In this document: in pieces, positions 9,056-19,862 of the stretch
Layout: each line of letters starts with the position of its first letter
How positions within the stretch are numbered: position 1 is the first letter of the stretch
Translations under genes and position numbers: made by a program
From: Larsenimonas rhizosphaerae
Lineage (GTDB): Bacteria > Pseudomonadota > Gammaproteobacteria > Pseudomonadales > Halomonadaceae
Assembly (NCBI RefSeq): GCF_023700005.1
Contig: NZ_JAMLJK010000001.1
Span: forward strand, 310,001 to 374,000
Direction of reading: 5' to 3'
DNA length: 64,000 nt
Notes under the pieces: model-generated
What the model was told of the DNA's origin: nothing
The model's database searches: none
Seen by the model: the letters and a program-made list of their open reading frames with translations, nothing else

Positions 9056-9978
9056 CGACCTGATACCGGCGCAAACACCGACCAGCCGATCTGCTCGCTC
9101 AGCCGTTCGAGGGCCGCCATGCCTGCCAGGGAGTTGCCACTGGCATTCAGCTCGGGGGACCACACGCACAGGCTGAACCGGCCGGGAACGATGGCCACAA
9201 TGCCGCCGCCCACGCCGCTCTTGCCCGGCAGTCCCACGCGGTAGGCAAAATTGCCGGCTTCATCGTACAGGCCGCTGGTGGCCATGATGGCATTGATCTG
9301 CTGGGTCTGGCGCGGGCTGACGATCTGGGCGTCGCTGTGAATGCAGCGCCCCTGATTGGCCAGAAAGGAGAAGGCACGTGCCAGATCCACACAGCTGGCG
9401 GCCAGCGCACAGTGGTGGAAGTAGCTTCTCAGCACATCTTCAACCTCGTTGTTGAAATTGCCGAAGGACTGCATCAGATACGCCATCGCGGCATTGCGTG
9501 AGCGGTACTGGTACTCGGACTGCGCGACGACATCGTCGGAAATGATGGTCGGATTATCGGCCAGGCGACGTACGAAATCCCGCATCGACAGGATGGGTGC
9601 AGCAAAGCGTGACTGGTTGATATCGGCAATGACCAGTGCGCCTGCATTGATGAACGGATTACGGGGCCGGCCCTGCTCGAACTCAAGCTGTACCAGTGAA
9701 TTGAAGGCCTGGCCGGAAGGCTCATGCCCCAGCCGTGACCAGATGTCCTCGCCCGAGTGCTGAATCGCCTGCACGAGGCTGAACACCTTGGAAATACTCT
9801 GAATCGAAAACGGGGTATCCGCCGCACCGGCAGTAAAAAGCTGGCCGTCAACGCCCATGGCCGCGATCCCCAGCTGGTTGGGATCTACTTCACCCAGTGC
9901 CGGGATATAACGTGCTACCTGCCCCTGACCCAGCAGGGGGCGTACATCATCAAGAATTGTTTTAAGGAGGGACTGCAT
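9052..9978 (-). CDS. glsA: Glutaminase A
   Basis: Hydrolyses glutamine to glutamate and ammonia; serine-dependent, beta-lactamase-like fold. The SxxK catalytic motif is in [12 protein letters not shown] (family: Ser-x-x-Lys), with further signature parts [18 protein letters not shown] and [12 protein letters not shown]. The ATG at 9976-9978 gives [19 protein letters not shown], the normal family start, and 308 residues as in E. coli GlsA2. The frame is open upstream through non-ATG starts to 10041, and no strong ribosome site decides it. It converges on aspartate dehydrogenase. Confidence 0.95.
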   Translation of the reverse strand: MQSLLKTILDDVRPLLGQGQVARYIPALGEVDPNQLGIAAMGVDGQLFTAGAADTPFSIQSISKVFSLVQAIQHSGEDIWSRLGHEPSGQAFNSLVQLEFEQGRPRNPFINAGALVIADINQSRFAAPILSMRDFVRRLADNPTIISDDVVAQSEYQYRSRNAAMAYLMQSFGNFNNEVEDVLRSYFHHCALAASCVDLARAFSFLANQGRCIHSDAQIVSPRQTQQINAIMATSGLYDEAGNFAYRVGLPGKSGVGGGIVAIVPGRFSLCVWSPELNASGNSLAGMAALERLSEQIGWSVFAPVSGR

Positions 9979-10066
9979 GAAGGGGGTACTCACCGCCAGT
10001 GGCTCTCTGAGACGGCGAGTGTACCGCGCTTTGGCGGACAATAAAGCGTTGAATGGTCAACGTTGC

Positions 10067-10096
10067 CCGGCCTGTCCCGTGAGGGGAGCAGGCCGG
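10067..10096 (-). terminator. Hairpin downstream of peroxiredoxin, possible terminator
   Basis: Perfect 8-bp stem CCGGCCTG / CAGGCCGG with a 14-nt loop, starting 23 nt after the peroxiredoxin stop on the minus strand. No clear T-run, so termination is a guess. Confidence 0.5.
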
Positions 10097-10119
10097 AGCG
10101 AGGCACGTCAGTCTGTTAC

Positions 10120-10755
10120 TTACTTGTCGGGCTGCGGCGTGACGCGCAGGTAAGGTGTTTTCTCGTCCCAGCCTTTCGGGAAGAGGGTTTTGGCGGTGTC
10201 ATTATCCACCGAGGGCACGATGATCACGTCGTCGCCGTCAGTCCAGTTGACCGGCGTAGCCACCTTGTACCCATCGGTCAGCTGCAGGCTGTCGATCACC
10301 CGCAGGATCTCGGTAAAGTTGCGCCCGGTGCTGGCTGGGTAGGTCAGCGTCAAACGGACCTTTTTCTGCGGATCGATGATGAATACCGAACGCACGGTAT
10401 TGGTGCTGTCGGCATTGGGGTGAATCATGTCATACAGCGTGCTGACGCTGCGGTCGCTGTCGGCCAGCAGCGGAAAGTTGAGGTCGCAGCCCTGGGTACG
10501 CTCAATGTCGTTGCCCCACTGGCCGTGCTCTTCCAGAGAATCGACCGAGAGGCCTATCGCCTTGACGTTGCGCTGCTCGAACTGCGGTTTCAGGCGGGCG
10601 ACCTCACCCAGTTCCGTGGTGCATACCGGTGTGAAATCGGCCGGATGCGAAAACAGGATCACCCAGTTGTCGCCTGCCCAGTCGTGAAACCGGATGGGGC
10701 CGTCGGTGCTGTCCTGGGTAAAGTCCGGTGCGGTATCGCCCAATCGAAGTGCCAT
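10120..10755 (-). CDS. 1-Cys peroxiredoxin (Prx6 family)
   Basis: Thiol peroxidase reducing H2O2 and organic peroxides. The peroxidatic Cys45 is in PADFTPVCTTE, which is typical of Prx6/LsfA. The protein is 211 residues with the longer C-terminal arm of this class (PVNWTDGDDVIIVPS). A second Cys (QGCDLNFP) is not in the 2-Cys resolving position. AAGGAGG lies 5 nt before the ATG. It stands alone between glsA and glnK, and no OxyR site was recognised. Confidence 0.95.
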   Translation of the reverse strand: MALRLGDTAPDFTQDSTDGPIRFHDWAGDNWVILFSHPADFTPVCTTELGEVARLKPQFEQRNVKAIGLSVDSLEEHGQWGNDIERTQGCDLNFPLLADSDRSVSTLYDMIHPNADSTNTVRSVFIIDPQKKVRLTLTYPASTGRNFTEILRVIDSLQLTDGYKVATPVNWTDGDDVIIVPSVDNDTAKTLFPKGWDEKTPYLRVTPQPDK

Positions 10756-10899
10756 GAAAACCTCCTTCAGGGTTCTGCATCAATGAACAGGAAGGCGTTC
10801 TGCGCATGCGCCGAAAGCGTAGAGGCTGACAGGAACGTCCATGAGACAAGCATTGTGGTGATTGGCCCGTTTCTCAAGTGGCGTTGTGTTACCGACATG

Positions 10900-10922
10900 A
10901 AAAAACGCGCCCGAAGGCGCGT
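10900..10922 (-). terminator. Intrinsic terminator of downstream glnK
   Basis: On the minus strand, AACGCGCC-TTCG-GGCGCGTT runs into a further stretch of T, 22 nt after the glnK stop. Confidence 0.93.
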
Positions 10923-10944
10923 TGCAGATCATCAGAACCGCGTG

Positions 10945-12682
<1,738 letters not shown>

Positions 12683-12715
12683 GGTCCTGTTCCTTGAATG
12701 GCGTTCTCCGGGAGA

Positions 12716-13129
<414 letters not shown>

Positions 13130-13337
13130 TCAACCACTTGGATTCAGAGTGGTGCGGCTGTGTATCGTTGTGGTGCACAGGGCGCTGGCGCGACGCACCA
13201 AATGGAGGCTCTTTTGGGGCGAGTGGGGCGTACTTGCACTGTGGGGGTGCATGAGGCGAGTGATGTGGATCATTAGGCGTTTTGCGGTCGTCATGCGTAT
13301 CCTGTAGAGCACATAGTTGAACAATGAGGGAACGACC

Positions 13338-13682
13338 ATGGCCAATAGGGATGTATTCAGTCGCTTTGCCCAGCAACTGGGCGATCGTCTGCAGGACGTA
13401 TCGCATGCGCCTGAAGATATTCAGCGCAGTGTACAAAGTGCAATGAAAAGCACCTTTGATCGCTTTGATCTGGTATCCAGAGAAGATTTCGACATCATGA
13501 TGGATGTGCTGCAGCGCACACGGTCTCGTGTCGAGGCACTGGAGCAGCAGGTCGCCAGTATGGAATCCCAGCTGGACAGCCTGCGTGGCAAGACCACCAC
13601 GACCGCCAATGCCGAAGCCAAAAGCGATCTGGGTGAAGACACCTCGGCTGCCCCGGAAAGTGGCTCGCCAGGCGCTGCCTGA
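13338..13682 (+). CDS. ubiK: UbiK-like accessory factor (BMFP domain)
   Basis: Small coiled-coil protein that assists ubiquinone biosynthesis enzymes in the soluble lipid complex (known for E. coli YqiC/UbiK). The ATG at 13338 (MANRDVFSRFAQQL) follows GAGGGA; seven further in-frame codons upstream are less likely. BMFP features are the N-terminal amphipathic helix and the RSRVEALEQQVASMESQLDSL coiled coil (about residues 60-85). The tail after residue 90 is low-complexity and acidic/Ala-rich, longer than in E. coli. It is divergent from glnK copy 2. Confidence 0.85.
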   Translation: MANRDVFSRFAQQLGDRLQDVSHAPEDIQRSVQSAMKSTFDRFDLVSREDFDIMMDVLQRTRSRVEALEQQVASMESQLDSLRGKTTTTANAEAKSDLGEDTSAAPESGSPGAA

Positions 13683-13700
13683 TTCGGTGAACCATGCTGT

Positions 13701-13727
13701 AACCCCGCCACCGTGCGGGGTTTTTTT
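13701..13727 (+). terminator. Intrinsic terminator of ubiK
   Basis: Stem AACCCCGC / GCGGGGTT with a six-base loop and a run of T, 19 nt after the stop. Confidence 0.92.
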
Positions 13728-13816
13728 ATACCTGCGTCATGGGCTCGTCACCGGCCTGACCTCAGACTGTCATGCCTGCTGACCACACTTTCGGCCACCA
13801 ACCCGGGAGGTAGATC

Positions 13817-15382
13817 ATGGTGAAACGCAGGAACATTCTGTCATGGGGGCTCAAGGCCGGTGCCGGCGCAGGGCTGTTGGGAACGGGCATTCTCGGCGCC
13901 CCGGCGATCGTGCTGGCTGAACATCGCCGGCCGCAGGCGGTGTCCGGGGTCATGAGCGGCGATGTGCTGAGTGACCGGGCCGTGCTCTGGAGCCAGGCGG
14001 ATCGGGCAGCCTTCATGCATGTCGAGATTGCCGACAACCCGGCCTTCAAGCAGGCACGACGGCTGCCGCGACTCGGCCTTCTGCCGGAAACCGGCCTGGC
14101 CGGCAAGCTCGATGCCACAGGACTGCGCGGCTGGGATCACCTCTACTACCGGGTATGGTTCGAATCGCCGGGAGATCACCGCGCCCTGAGTGAGCCGGTA
14201 ACCGGCACACTGCCACTGGCACCGACGCGTGCCCGGGATATCCGCCTGGTATGGTCCGGTGATGTGGTCGGGCAGGGCTGGGGGATCGATGAAGCTCGAG
14301 GCGGCATGACCATTTATGACGCCATGCTGAAGGTCAATCCCGATTTCTTCATTCATTCAGGCGATACCGTATACGCCGATGGCCCGCTCGAGGAGCGGGT
14401 CATGCTCGACGATGGCAGCGTATGGAACAATCTGATGACGCCGGCCAAGCGCAAGGTGGCAGAAACCCTCGATGAATATCGCGGTCAGCACGCCTACAAC
14501 CTGAAGGACCGCAACGTTCGGGCCTTCAATGCCGCCGTACCGATGCTGGCGCAATGGGATGATCACGAAACACTCAATAACTGGTACCCCCAGGAGGTGC
14601 TCGCCGATGACCGTTACAGCGAGAAAAACGTGGCATTACTCTCCCAGCGTGCCCGCCGCGCCTTCCTCGAATTTACCCCCACCCGCATGGCGCCCGACGC
14701 GCCGCAGCGCATCTACCGGAAGTTTCCCTACGGGCCGGGGATGGAGGTCTTCATGCTCGACATGCGCACGTATCGGGGGCCCAACAGCACCAATCTACAG
14801 CCCGACGCCTCGCCGGCGACGGCCTTTCTCGGCGAAACTCAGTTCGACTGGCTGAAGCGTGCCCTGACCGCGTCCACCGCGACCTGGAAAATCATCGCTG
14901 CGGACATGCCCATCGGCCTGCTGGTGCCTGATGGTGACAGTGGCGATTTCGAGGCCATTGCCAACGGCGATCCCGGCCGGCCTTTGGGTCGTGAGCTGGA
15001 AATGGCCCGGCTGCTGACCTTCATTCGGGATAACCACATTCGAAACGTCGTCTGGCTGACCGCCGATGTGCATTACACCGCCGCTCATCATTACTCGCCC
15101 GAGCGGGCCGCCTTCAAGGAGTTTGCCCCGTTCTGGGAGTTTGTCAGCGGGCCGCTGCATGCCGGCACCTTTGGCCCGGGCAGCCTGGACAATACCTTCG
15201 GCCCGCAGGTGATGTTTCAAAAGGCCCCGCCCGAGGGCCAGAAGAACCTGCCCCCGTCCCGGGGATATCAGTTCTTCGGCCAGGTGGATCTGGAGGGCGA
15301 GAGCAACGTGCTGACCGTCACCCTGAAAGACAGCGCCGGCACCCGGCTTTATCAGCAGGCGCTGACCCCCGAATACGCCTGA
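13817..15382 (+). CDS. phoD: PhoD-like alkaline phosphatase / phosphodiesterase
   Basis: Exported metallophosphoesterase that releases phosphate from organic esters. The N-terminus (MVKRRNILSWGLKAGAGAG) looks like a twin-arginine signal, cleaved near residue 34. A PhoD N-terminal beta domain (about 40-140) precedes the catalytic domain with FIHSGDTVYADG, QWDDHETLNNW and VVWLTADVHYTAAHHY. It is 521 residues, and GGGAGG lies 6 nt before the ATG. Calcium/iron dependence and co-folded export are known for the family; no Pho box was recognised upstream. Confidence 0.93.
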   Translation: MVKRRNILSWGLKAGAGAGLLGTGILGAPAIVLAEHRRPQAVSGVMSGDVLSDRAVLWSQADRAAFMHVEIADNPAFKQARRLPRLGLLPETGLAGKLDATGLRGWDHLYYRVWFESPGDHRALSEPVTGTLPLAPTRARDIRLVWSGDVVGQGWGIDEARGGMTIYDAMLKVNPDFFIHSGDTVYADGPLEERVMLDDGSVWNNLMTPAKRKVAETLDEYRGQHAYNLKDRNVRAFNAAVPMLAQWDDHETLNNWYPQEVLADDRYSEKNVALLSQRARRAFLEFTPTRMAPDAPQRIYRKFPYGPGMEVFMLDMRTYRGPNSTNLQPDASPATAFLGETQFDWLKRALTASTATWKIIAADMPIGLLVPDGDSGDFEAIANGDPGRPLGRELEMARLLTFIRDNHIRNVVWLTADVHYTAAHHYSPERAAFKEFAPFWEFVSGPLHAGTFGPGSLDNTFGPQVMFQKAPPEGQKNLPPSRGYQFFGQVDLEGESNVLTVTLKDSAGTRLYQQALTPEYA

Positions 15383-15417
15383 CAGGGCCTGCTGTCCTTC
15401 AATGAAGGGCTGATCTG

Positions 15418-15454
15418 CCTGCCCATGGCCCCGCACTTCGGGGCCATGGGCAGG
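15418..15454 (+). terminator. Long perfect hairpin after phoD, probable terminator
   Basis: A 16-bp perfect stem (CCTGCCCATGGCCCCG / CGGGGCCATGGGCAGG) with a 5-nt loop lies 35 nt after the phoD stop. The T-run is poor (TATCGTTTA), so it may also stabilise the mRNA end. Confidence 0.7.
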
Positions 15455-15613
15455 TATCGTTTAGTCGCCCCGCCTCGTGGTATCCGCCTGCCCGGCACGC
15501 ATGGATACCCGGCATCAGCGATTTCCTATCGGGCATCCAGAGAAACGGCTTCCTGACGATATAAGGCGAAAGCATATTTTTTAACCGTGTATCGTCTGTG
15601 CAGGAACCAGCCT

Positions 15614-17119
15614 ATGTCACTTGCCATCATCCGTACCCGTGCCAGTGTCGGGCTTGACGCACCTCAGGTGCTGGTCGAGGTACATCTTTCCAACGGGCTG
15701 CCGGGGCTTGCCATTGTCGGCCTGCCGGAAGCCGCCGTGAAGGAAAGTCGGGAGCGGGTGCGTAGTGCGTTGATCAATTCAGGGTTCGAATTCCCTGCTC
15801 GACGGATCACACTCAACCTGGCTCCGGCGGATTTGCCCAAGGAGGGCGGGCGATTCGATCTGCCGATTGCCCTTGGCATTCTGGTGGCTTCAGGCCAGGT
15901 ACCGGGAGAGGCGGTCGCGACGGTCGAATGTCTGGGTGAGCTGGCGCTGGATGGCAAGCTGCGCGGTGTGACCGGTGTGCTGCCGGCGGCGCTGGCGGCC
16001 TGTGATGCAGGGCATTCCATGATCCTGCCGAGCCGCAATGCCGATGAGGCCTCTCTGGCCGGTGATCTAGCCGTTCATCCTGCCGGCGACCTGCTTGAGG
16101 TGGTGGCGCATCTGGTGGGGCAGACCCGCATCCCCCCGTACCAGCGAACGGAGGCGCCTGGCGCGCAGCTTCCCCAGGCAGATCTGGCCGAGGTGCGCGG
16201 GCAGCATCAGGCCAGGCGCGCCCTGGAAATAGCGGCTGCCGGGGGGCATAACCTGCTGTTCGCCGGGCCGCCAGGAACCGGCAAGACCATGCTGGCCAGC
16301 CGGTTACCGAGTATTCTGCCGCCCTTGTCGGAGCGTGAATGTCTGGAGGTGGCGGCGATCCGCTCCGTGTGCGGGCTTGATATTCTCGAGCGCTGGGGGC
16401 AGCGGCCCTTTCGCGCACCTCATCATACGGCCAGTGCTGTCGCACTGGTCGGCGGTGGCTCGAAGCCCCGGCCCGGCGAGATCTCTCTGGCCCATCAGGG
16501 CGTTCTGTTTCTGGATGAGCTGCCGGAGTTTGATCGCAAGGTGCTGGAAGTCATGCGTGAGCCGATCGAGTCCGGCGCGATTCATATCGCCCGAGCCAGC
16601 CATCACCGCCATTATCCAGCCCGATTTCAACTGGTCGCTGCCATGAACCCGTGTCCGTGTGGCCACCGGGGAGACCCCCGACAGGCCTGCAAGTGCACAC
16701 CGCAGCAGGTGCAGCGTTATCAGGCACGGTTGTCCGGGCCGCTTCTGGACCGTATTGACCTTCAGATCGAGGTGCCGGCCCTGCCGCCGGAGCAATTGAC
16801 CAGCGTACGCAGTGGTGAAAGCTCGACCGTGGTGCGTCAGCGGGTCGTGGCCGCCCGTGCCCGGCAGCAGGAACGTGGTGTATTGAATGCCCATCTACCC
16901 CCCACGCCGCTCGAAGCAGCCTGTGGTCTGGGGGCACCGGAGCGCCTGTGGCTTACCGAGGTACTGACGCGGCTGAACCTGTCGGCCCGTGCTTACCATC
17001 GGGTCCTGCGTGTGGCATTGACCATTGCCGATCTGGCCGGTGAGGCGCGCGTAAGTCAGCCGCAGCTGATGGAGGCCATCGGCTATCGACAGCTTGATCG
17101 AATGATGGGACGAGGGTGA
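15614..17119 (+). CDS. comM: ComM/YifB family Mg-chelatase-like AAA+ ATPase
   Basis: Hexameric helicase that promotes branch migration during natural transformation (known for ComM in Vibrio/Acinetobacter). An N-terminal Lon-protease-like domain (1-170, SVGLDAPQVLVEVHLSNGLPG) precedes the AAA+ core with Walker A GPPGTGKT and the Mg-chelatase segment. The Cys-rich insert NPCPCGHRGDPRQACKC is typical. The start ATG at 15614 (MSLAIIRTRA) has CAGGAA upstream; the frame extends 9 codons earlier. 501 residues, family length. It lies alone before the EAL gene. Confidence 0.94.
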   Translation: MSLAIIRTRASVGLDAPQVLVEVHLSNGLPGLAIVGLPEAAVKESRERVRSALINSGFEFPARRITLNLAPADLPKEGGRFDLPIALGILVASGQVPGEAVATVECLGELALDGKLRGVTGVLPAALAACDAGHSMILPSRNADEASLAGDLAVHPAGDLLEVVAHLVGQTRIPPYQRTEAPGAQLPQADLAEVRGQHQARRALEIAAAGGHNLLFAGPPGTGKTMLASRLPSILPPLSERECLEVAAIRSVCGLDILERWGQRPFRAPHHTASAVALVGGGSKPRPGEISLAHQGVLFLDELPEFDRKVLEVMREPIESGAIHIARASHHRHYPARFQLVAAMNPCPCGHRGDPRQACKCTPQQVQRYQARLSGPLLDRIDLQIEVPALPPEQLTSVRSGESSTVVRQRVVAARARQQERGVLNAHLPPTPLEAACGLGAPERLWLTEVLTRLNLSARAYHRVLRVALTIADLAGEARVSQPQLMEAIGYRQLDRMMGRG

Positions 17120-17174
17120 TGATCTATAACCTGCTTGACACTATCCGTGGCATGACGACGGTGAGGATGTGCAC

Positions 17175-18959
17175 ATGTTGAGTGATCTGACCCTGGTTGA
17201 ATCGACACGGCTTGCCGCGATTGAAGCCGAGCGGCAGGCGAGGCTGGGTGCCAGTGCCTCACTGAACCGCGTCAGTGAGCTGATCTGTGAGCTGGTTGGT
17301 GTGCCTACCGGGCTTGTGACACTGGTGGGGGATGAACTCCAGTGGATAGTGGCCCGCACCCGGTTTGATTGTGCCTCGACCTCCCGGGAAAATGCGTTCT
17401 GCAAGTATACCGTGGCCCGCCGAGCGCTGACCGTGATCGAGGATGCCACCCAGGATGAGCGAGTGAAAGAAAACCCGCTGGTCATTCGGGCCCCCAATAT
17501 TCGTTTTTATGCCGGTGTGCCGCTGATTACCAGCGAAGGGCATGCCATTGGCAGCGTCTGTGCGATCGACTATGAACCCCGGAGACTGACGGGTACGCAG
17601 GCACGGCAGTTGCGGATGCTGGGAGATATTGCCACGGACATACTGGAGGCCCGCCATCGTCTTGGAATGGTGGAGTCCATTACGCTGTTCCCGAACTGCC
17701 ATCAGCTGCGCAAGGATCTGGGTGACATGATGCAGCCGGCAGCCCAGGCCGAGCGGTACAGCCTGTTCATGATATCGACCATCGATATCAATTACATGAA
17801 CGACATCACCAGCAGCTTTGGAGGCGTGGCCACCGACACCCTGATCTGCGATGTGGCGGCCCTTCTACAGCTTTTGATGCCGAGCGAGTGGCCTCTGTAC
17901 GCCGTCTCGCCGTCCCGGTTTGCCTTTGTTGTGCCCTTTGCACAACGGGCCGCGGCGCTTGAGTGTATCGACCTGTTCTCTGATCGCATGGAGGACTATC
18001 ACCAGGGCTCCATTCCGATTCGACTCGATGTGCATGCAGGCGTTCATGACTTCGATACCCTCGCGATGGATGGCCATGAGGTCTATCGCAAGGCGCTGAA
18101 TGCCCTGCATGCGGCCCTGTCCATGGATATGAAGGTACTGGGCTACCGTGCGGGATACGATGATGAGCAGCGTGAGCATCTTCAGTTGATGATCGAGCTG
18201 GCAACTTCCATCGAGGCCCGACAGGATCTGTTCATGGTCTACCAGCCGAAGGTGGATCTGAAGACCAACCGGATCGTGGGGCTTGAGGCGTTGCTTCGCT
18301 GGAACCATCCACGCCGCGGGATGATTCCGCCGGGAGAGTTCATTTCCCTGGTCGACAAGACCAACCTGATCAATCCGCTGACGTACCGTGTGTTTGAAAT
18401 GGCCGCCGCCATGGCCCGTACCTGTTACCTCGCGGGTGGCACTGCGCGGATTGCCATCAATATTTCCACCTCTAATCTGCTGGATGACGGCATGGTGGAT
18501 ATGTTCAGTCGCATTCTGGAGAAGGAGCAGGCCCGGGCCGAATGGCTGGAGCTTGAATGCCTTGAAACCGAAGGGTTGCTCGACAACACCCGGGCGGTGG
18601 CCACGCTTATCGAGCTCAAGACACTGGGGTTTCGGCTGTCCATCGATGACTTTGGTGCGGGCCACAGCAACATCAACTATCTACGCCGCCTGCCCACGGA
18701 TGTCATCAAGATTGACCGGTATCTGATCAGTGATATCGCCACCGACCCTGCCAGCCGGTTCATTGTCGAGAAGATCGTCGAGATGGCGCATTTCCTCGCG
18801 TTGAAGGTCGTGGCCGAGGGCATCGAAAACGAGCCGACGCTGGCACTGTTGCGCGCCATGCACTGTGACGCCGCGCAGGGCTATCACCTCTTTCGTCCCA
18901 TGCCGGAAGCCGAAGCCTTCGCGCTGGTCGCCGGCTGTGATGACACGCTCGCCGGGTAA
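17175..18959 (+). CDS. GAF / degenerate GGDEF / EAL protein, putative c-di-GMP phosphodiesterase
   Basis: Residues about 20-160 are a GAF domain. Residues about 170-320 are a GGDEF-like domain whose signature is replaced (AVSPSRFAFVVP where GGDEF is expected), so cyclase activity is unlikely. Residues about 330-585 are an EAL domain with EALLRW, NIS, an E in LECLETEG, the DDFGAGHSN loop, VIKIDR, KVVAEGIEN and QGY; these make phosphodiesterase activity plausible. No membrane segments, so it is a soluble sensor. ATG at 17175 has GAGG 8 nt upstream, preferred over a GTG two codons before. The ligand of the GAF domain is unknown. Confidence 0.9.
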   Translation: MLSDLTLVESTRLAAIEAERQARLGASASLNRVSELICELVGVPTGLVTLVGDELQWIVARTRFDCASTSRENAFCKYTVARRALTVIEDATQDERVKENPLVIRAPNIRFYAGVPLITSEGHAIGSVCAIDYEPRRLTGTQARQLRMLGDIATDILEARHRLGMVESITLFPNCHQLRKDLGDMMQPAAQAERYSLFMISTIDINYMNDITSSFGGVATDTLICDVAALLQLLMPSEWPLYAVSPSRFAFVVPFAQRAAALECIDLFSDRMEDYHQGSIPIRLDVHAGVHDFDTLAMDGHEVYRKALNALHAALSMDMKVLGYRAGYDDEQREHLQLMIELATSIEARQDLFMVYQPKVDLKTNRIVGLEALLRWNHPRRGMIPPGEFISLVDKTNLINPLTYRVFEMAAAMARTCYLAGGTARIAINISTSNLLDDGMVDMFSRILEKEQARAEWLELECLETEGLLDNTRAVATLIELKTLGFRLSIDDFGAGHSNINYLRRLPTDVIKIDRYLISDIATDPASRFIVEKIVEMAHFLALKVVAEGIENEPTLALLRAMHCDAAQGYHLFRPMPEAEAFALVAGCDDTLAG

Positions 18960-19130
18960 GGGCGGGCGGGGCGGGGCCTTTCATATGAGCAATTTCTCGA
19001 TATGATCGGTTGAAGGTCGTTAAGCTATGGTTCAATAAGGCGTATAGTAGAACGTCTGCAGCAGGCTGTAACAGCCATGCATGCCAGCCCTTCCAGAAAG
19101 GGGCACACGAACCATTGACCGAGACCCCCC

Positions 19131-19859
19131 ATGACCGATGCACCTCGCAATCGTCAGCGCCGCGCGTTCATGCGTAACTCACTGCTGAGTATTCCCGCAG
19201 TCAGCGTTGGCTCCAGCCTGGCCTTCAGGGCCAGTGCGGCAGCGCCTGAGGCTCCGCCGCTTCATGATTATTATCCGACCTTTTTTACCTCTGAAGAGTG
19301 GCAGTTCATTCTGTCGGCCACGGACCTGCTGATCCCGGCAGACGATACGGGCCCCGGGGCGCTGGATGCCCATGTCCCCGTATTCATCGACAGGGAGCTG
19401 GCCGGCGGGTACGGTCAGGCTGAACACTGGTACATGCAGGGGCCGTTCCGCACCGATGCGCCCGCCGAAATGGGCTATCAGCTGCCTCATACGCCCGCAG
19501 CGGTGTATCGCCTCGGCATTCGTGCTACCGATGCCCATTGCCGTCGTCATTTCAGCAAGCCCTTTGCAGCCCTCGACAAGGCAACGCGCACCGAGGTGCT
19601 TTCAGCCCTTGAGAAGGGAACACCGGATTTCAATGCGCTGGGCATCGCGAACCTTCCCAGCAGCACGTTCTTTGCCTTTTTGCTGCAAAACACCCGGGAA
19701 GGGTTCCTGTCCGATCCGATCCATGGCGGCAATCGCCATATGGTGGGCTGGAAGATGCTGGGCTTCACAGGCGCGCGTGCCAGTTTCCGCGAGTGGGTGG
19801 ATCAGTACGATCAGCCTTATCCTCTGGGTCCGGTAAGTTTGAACGGCGAGCGAGGCTGA
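19131..19859 (+). CDS. Gluconate 2-dehydrogenase subunit 3 family protein (small subunit)
   Basis: Small subunit of a three-subunit periplasmic FAD dehydrogenase. The N-terminus RQRRAFMRNSLLSIPAVSVGSS resembles a twin-arginine signal and in this family helps export the folded flavoprotein subunit as a hitchhiker. The central part (YYPTFFTSEEWQFILSATDLLIPADDTGPGALDA) is the family signature. 242 residues. The next gene, cytochrome c, starts 3 bp after the stop and overlaps the flavoprotein gene by 4 bp, so this is one operon. Confidence 0.9.
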   Translation: MTDAPRNRQRRAFMRNSLLSIPAVSVGSSLAFRASAAAPEAPPLHDYYPTFFTSEEWQFILSATDLLIPADDTGPGALDAHVPVFIDRELAGGYGQAEHWYMQGPFRTDAPAEMGYQLPHTPAAVYRLGIRATDAHCRRHFSKPFAALDKATRTEVLSALEKGTPDFNALGIANLPSSTFFAFLLQNTREGFLSDPIHGGNRHMVGWKMLGFTGARASFREWVDQYDQPYPLGPVSLNGERG

Positions 19860-19862
19860 TTC

